Assembly: GCF_002293435.1 (NCBI RefSeq)
Contig: NZ_DBDF01000198.1
Location: forward strand, 1-8,703
DNA length: 8,703 bases
Reading direction: 5' to 3'
Origin: Bacteroides sp. UBA939
GTDB lineage: Bacteria > Bacteroidota > Bacteroidia > Bacteroidales > Bacteroidaceae
Shown: piece after piece, positions 7,601-8,703 of the stretch
Position numbering within the stretch: the first letter of the stretch is position 1
How the letters are laid out: each line of letters opens with the position of its first letter
Program-made: the position numbers and the translations under genes
Notes under the pieces: generated by a model
Databases searched by the model: none
What the model saw: the letters and a program-made list of their open reading frames with translations, nothing else
What the model was told of the DNA's origin: nothing

Positions 7601-8536
7601 ACGGTTCTTGATAGTAAAGTACAAACTACGACTCTTGATAATCCGGACGAGGGAGCTTTTACTTATGCGGAGCGTAGCAATGTGCTTTTCTCGGGTAGTG
7701 ACTCTGTCCGTCAGGGACGGTTCGAGTTTACTTTCCCTGTTCCGTTGGATATCAACTACTCAGACAAGGACGGGTTATTGAGCGTCTATGCTTTGGATAC
7801 CCGTTTGAATGAGGCAGGCGGCTATTTTGACCGTTTCCTGGTGGGCGGCACAGATAATGACATATCCCGGGCTGACTCTTTAGGACCTAAGATTACGTTA
7901 TACCTGAATACGCCGGACTTCCAGCCGGGCGGTCAAACCAACAGCACTCCTCTTGTTGTGGCGGAACTTGAAGATACCGACGGTATAAATACGATAGGCA
8001 GCGGTATCGGGCACGACCTTTCGTTGACTATTGACGGTAGCGCATCGCAGACGTATACCCTGAATGATTATTATATCCCGGTATCGGGAGACTACACCCG
8101 GGGAACTGTACGCTTCTCCATACCTGCCCTTACCGAAGGTAAACATACGTTGTCGTTCCGTGCCTGGGATTTATTGAATCATTCGTCGGTGGAAACTTTG
8201 GAGTTTGAGGTTGTCAGGGGGTTAAGTGCCGGACTGTTCTCTGTTCGCTGTACGGAAAGCCCCGCCAGGGAGAGCACTACTTTTGTTCTTTCTCATAATC
8301 GTCCCGGTTCTGAGCTGACTGTCCGCATGTCGGTGTACGACTTTACCGGCAGGGAAATGTGGACGTATCTGGAGCAAGGCATGTCGGAAGGGCAGTCATA
8401 CTATGTAGAATGGGATTTATGCAGCAATAGCGGACAACGGTTGGCGCCGGGCATTTATCTGTACCGGGCTTCCATAGTTTCCGATGGTAGTAGCGAAAGT
8501 GTGAAATCACAAAAAATCATCATCCTTCCACAATAA
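4637..8536 (+). CDS. porU: PorU-like type IX secretion sortase (C25 gingipain-family peptidase)
   Basis: A 1299-residue exported protein of the PorU type. PorU is the surface peptidase of the type IX secretion system: it removes the C-terminal sorting domain (CTD) of cargo and joins cargo to a lipopolysaccharide anchor. Residues 1-22 are a signal peptide (IKRCWLLCILIVSFLPVSA). Residues 23-150 resemble a propeptide, followed by a Ser/Ala-rich linker (155-188) and the PorU-type domain SGTWMQVRVKNTGVFKIT (from 197). The C25 peptidase domain spans about 555-932, from DMIIIVPDRTDL to the closing LIGDPAL. The proposed dyad is His806 (NYTGHGS) and Cys839 (ITATCDF), 33 residues apart as in gingipains and PorU. 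Beta-sandwich domains follow. Residues about 1196-1299 form a CTD/FlgD-like Ig domain (VYDFTGREM, LAPGIYLYRAS, KSQKIIIL), which PorU is known to carry. It is longer than the roughly 1158-residue Porphyromonas protein. It lies 15 bases after the FAH gene without a strong Shine-Dalgarno. A non-sortase C25 peptidase is the main alternative. Confidence 0.85.
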   Translation: MSIKRCWLLCILIVSFLPVSAQEFITLNWQELPPVQTLPVVTRELPLGDNYRSFIYQAEIEFPEYQRLTESETLALETRLDSLRQLPDDCAFYLNIIGDLNIIGESPQVHSSIKVSAHRGFLSVHLLPVVFRDGSYQRLNSFKLSVKVLPKETAVERASTRGVASSSSVANASSYSSAANVNAIPTDAACTNSLLASGTWMQVRVKNTGVFKITNAELRKMGFAQPEKVRVFGYGGYLLSQRFSEHPAADLPEVQLLRLPDGLLFYARGTISWKPDSGNSCFVRERNFYSDAGYYFLTDREDIPEKEVEVIPSLEQTVANRLTTFDAYTLHEEDAYSWGNTGRELYEGYDYVAGDTRSYTLTLPGIVPEGSGWLTTVFAARSVETSTSYSAAVNGELQRTAGLLSISSGSQYYTKATSATIHTAWKGTKSENTVVTITHDRPSGTTGRLDYIALNYTRALMLTAPYLTFRSLASIGKETTFVLSGAVASTIVWDVTTPSDICRMDGRFMDGTFTFTIPAGELREFVAVTPDAGATGFDTVEAVGSVPNQDLHAMGATDMIIIVPDRTDLMTQAERLAQAHREKDGLSVTVVVAPLIYNEFSSGTPDATAYRRLMKMLYDRFRNEAERPKYLLFFGDCSYDNRMLTSSWKNDRPGNYLLSYQSVSSLLETESYITDDYFGFLDDEEGDDLTAAMLDIGIGRFPVRTAAEAKAAVDKTIAYMENKQAGAWKHTVCYVADDGDNNLHASQAEVLASYTEQHYPSLLVNRVYADAYRRESSATGYAYPDVTKRLSQMFDRGMLVVNYTGHGSTSAWAAENLLTTGDIARMTSPRLPLWITATCDFTRFDDIQTSAGEQAFLNAKGGAIALLTTSRVVYAAQNSALNQAFLRHIFSRPEGKRLRLGDIMRLSKCDEALSNDRNKLNFSLIGDPALTLAYPDYQVRIDEFAGVKVAEEDDVYPQVKAGSRITVKGRILTPEGNPAEDFTGTVHPTVLDSKVQTTTLDNPDEGAFTYAERSNVLFSGSDSVRQGRFEFTFPVPLDINYSDKDGLLSVYALDTRLNEAGGYFDRFLVGGTDNDISRADSLGPKITLYLNTPDFQPGGQTNSTPLVVAELEDTDGINTIGSGIGHDLSLTIDGSASQTYTLNDYYIPVSGDYTRGTVRFSIPALTEGKHTLSFRAWDLLNHSSVETLEFEVVRGLSAGLFSVRCTESPARESTTFVLSHNRPGSELTVRMSVYDFTGREMWTYLEQGMSEGQSYYVEWDLCSNSGQRLAPGIYLYRASIVSDGSSESVKSQKIIILPQ
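4914..4949 (+). repeat. Perfect 18-bp tandem duplication inside porU
   Basis: ACCTTAATATAATAGGTG occurs twice back to back (4914-4931 and 4932-4949) with no mismatch. The length is a multiple of three, so the frame is kept and residues 94-105 read LNIIGDLNIIGE. The perfect identity, including AT-rich synonymous positions in a gene of otherwise mixed codon use, suggests a recent slippage event in the propeptide-like region rather than conserved structure. Confidence 0.85.
5126..5176 (+). repeat. Degenerate Ser/Ala-rich repeat in the porU linker
   Basis: Two similar pyrimidine-rich stretches, each beginning GCTTCTTC and ending GCTAATG (5126-5150 and 5150-5176), encode ASSSSVAN and ASSYSSAAN at residues 164-180 of the PorU-like protein. 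The segment lies between the N-terminal domain and the SGTW domain and is probably a flexible, length-tolerant linker, or a place where the propeptide is cut. Confidence 0.6.
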
Positions 8537-8561
8537 ACGAACTTGTTTTCAGTTTACTCTG

Positions 8562-8592
8562 ATATAAGTATCTTGCTACAGTTACCTTATAT
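8562..8592 (+). terminator. AT-rich inverted repeat after porU, weak terminator candidate
   Basis: ATATAAG (8562-8568) pairs with CTTATAT (8586-8592). Two more pairs can form (TA with TA) if one C is bulged, giving about 9 pairs. It lies 25 bases after the porU stop, which suits a transcript end or an RNA-stabilising hairpin. The stem is AT-rich and no T-run follows, so intrinsic termination is doubtful. Confidence 0.25.
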
Positions 8593-8620
8593 AAATGATA
8601 ATTTAGGCGGTGAAAATGGA

Positions 8621-8657
8621 TACGCGGACTACACGGATTAAGCGGATGAACGCGGAT
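8621..8657. repeat. Iterated 9-10 base CGGAT-type intergenic repeat
   Basis: Four adjacent units, TACGCGGAC (8621-8629), TACACGGAT (8630-8638), TAAGCGGAT (8639-8647) and GAACGCGGAT (8648-8657), share the core CGGAT with a 9-10 base period. The preceding AAAATGGAT (8613-8621) may be a further decayed unit. The composition is more GC-rich than the surrounding spacer. I recall similar CGGAT/ATCCG arrays between genes in many Bacteroidota and other bacterial genomes, but cannot confirm it here. Function unknown. Confidence 0.65.
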
Positions 8658-8703
8658 TCTTTTTAATGGTGATTTAGGGCTGTGAATGATTAACAAGAGT
8701 ATC

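Larger units (their letters stand above)
8537..8703. other. Non-coding region downstream of porU
   Basis: No supported gene on either strand. The region contains an AT-rich inverted repeat and an iterated CGGAT repeat, both listed separately. No porV-like gene starts here, although porV directly follows porU in Porphyromonas. The window ends at 8703, so the next gene cannot be seen, and I find no clear Bacteroidota -7 element for it. Confidence 0.6.

Overview
The window looks like chromosomal DNA of a gut-type Bacteroides or a close relative in the Bacteroidales. Three things point there: promoter-like elements of the Bacteroidota form (TAnnTTTG at -7), a weak or absent Shine-Dalgarno signal before most starts, and the gene families themselves (a CarboxypepD_reg/DUF5686 outer-membrane protein, a Bacteroidales-type Rex, a PorU-like C25 peptidase, and a eukaryote-like SUI1/YciH factor). 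I name no species; this is recognition of protein families and style, not a database match.

Layout: (1) 1-182 is non-coding and carries a short direct repeat that can form small hairpins. (2) 183-530, minus strand, encodes a SUI1/eIF1-family translation factor. (3) 531-616 is a compact divergent promoter region in which the proposed control elements of the two flanking genes overlap. (4) 617-3244, plus strand, encodes a large exported DUF5686 protein with an N-terminal carboxypeptidase-regulatory-like domain and a predicted C-terminal beta-barrel. (5) After a 97-base gap holding a good promoter candidate comes a tight plus-strand cluster: rex (3342-4004), a fumarylacetoacetate-hydrolase family enzyme overlapping it by one base (4004-4621), and 15 bases later a 1299-residue PorU-like type IX secretion sortase (4637-8536). 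(6) 8537-8703 is non-coding, with an AT-rich inverted repeat and an iterated CGGAT-type repeat. No gene-free stretch exceeds 300 bases.

The rex-FAH-porU cluster is probably one transcription unit, joining an NADH/NAD+ sensor, a small-molecule C-C hydrolase or decarboxylase, and a cell-surface protein maturation enzyme. The functional link between them is not evident from the sequence. The genes look intact and mostly belong to known families, so I see no clearly new multi-gene system. The items most worth a second look are the PorU-like sortase without porV within the next 167 bases, small in-frame tandem duplications in two exported proteins, and intergenic repeats at both ends of the window.
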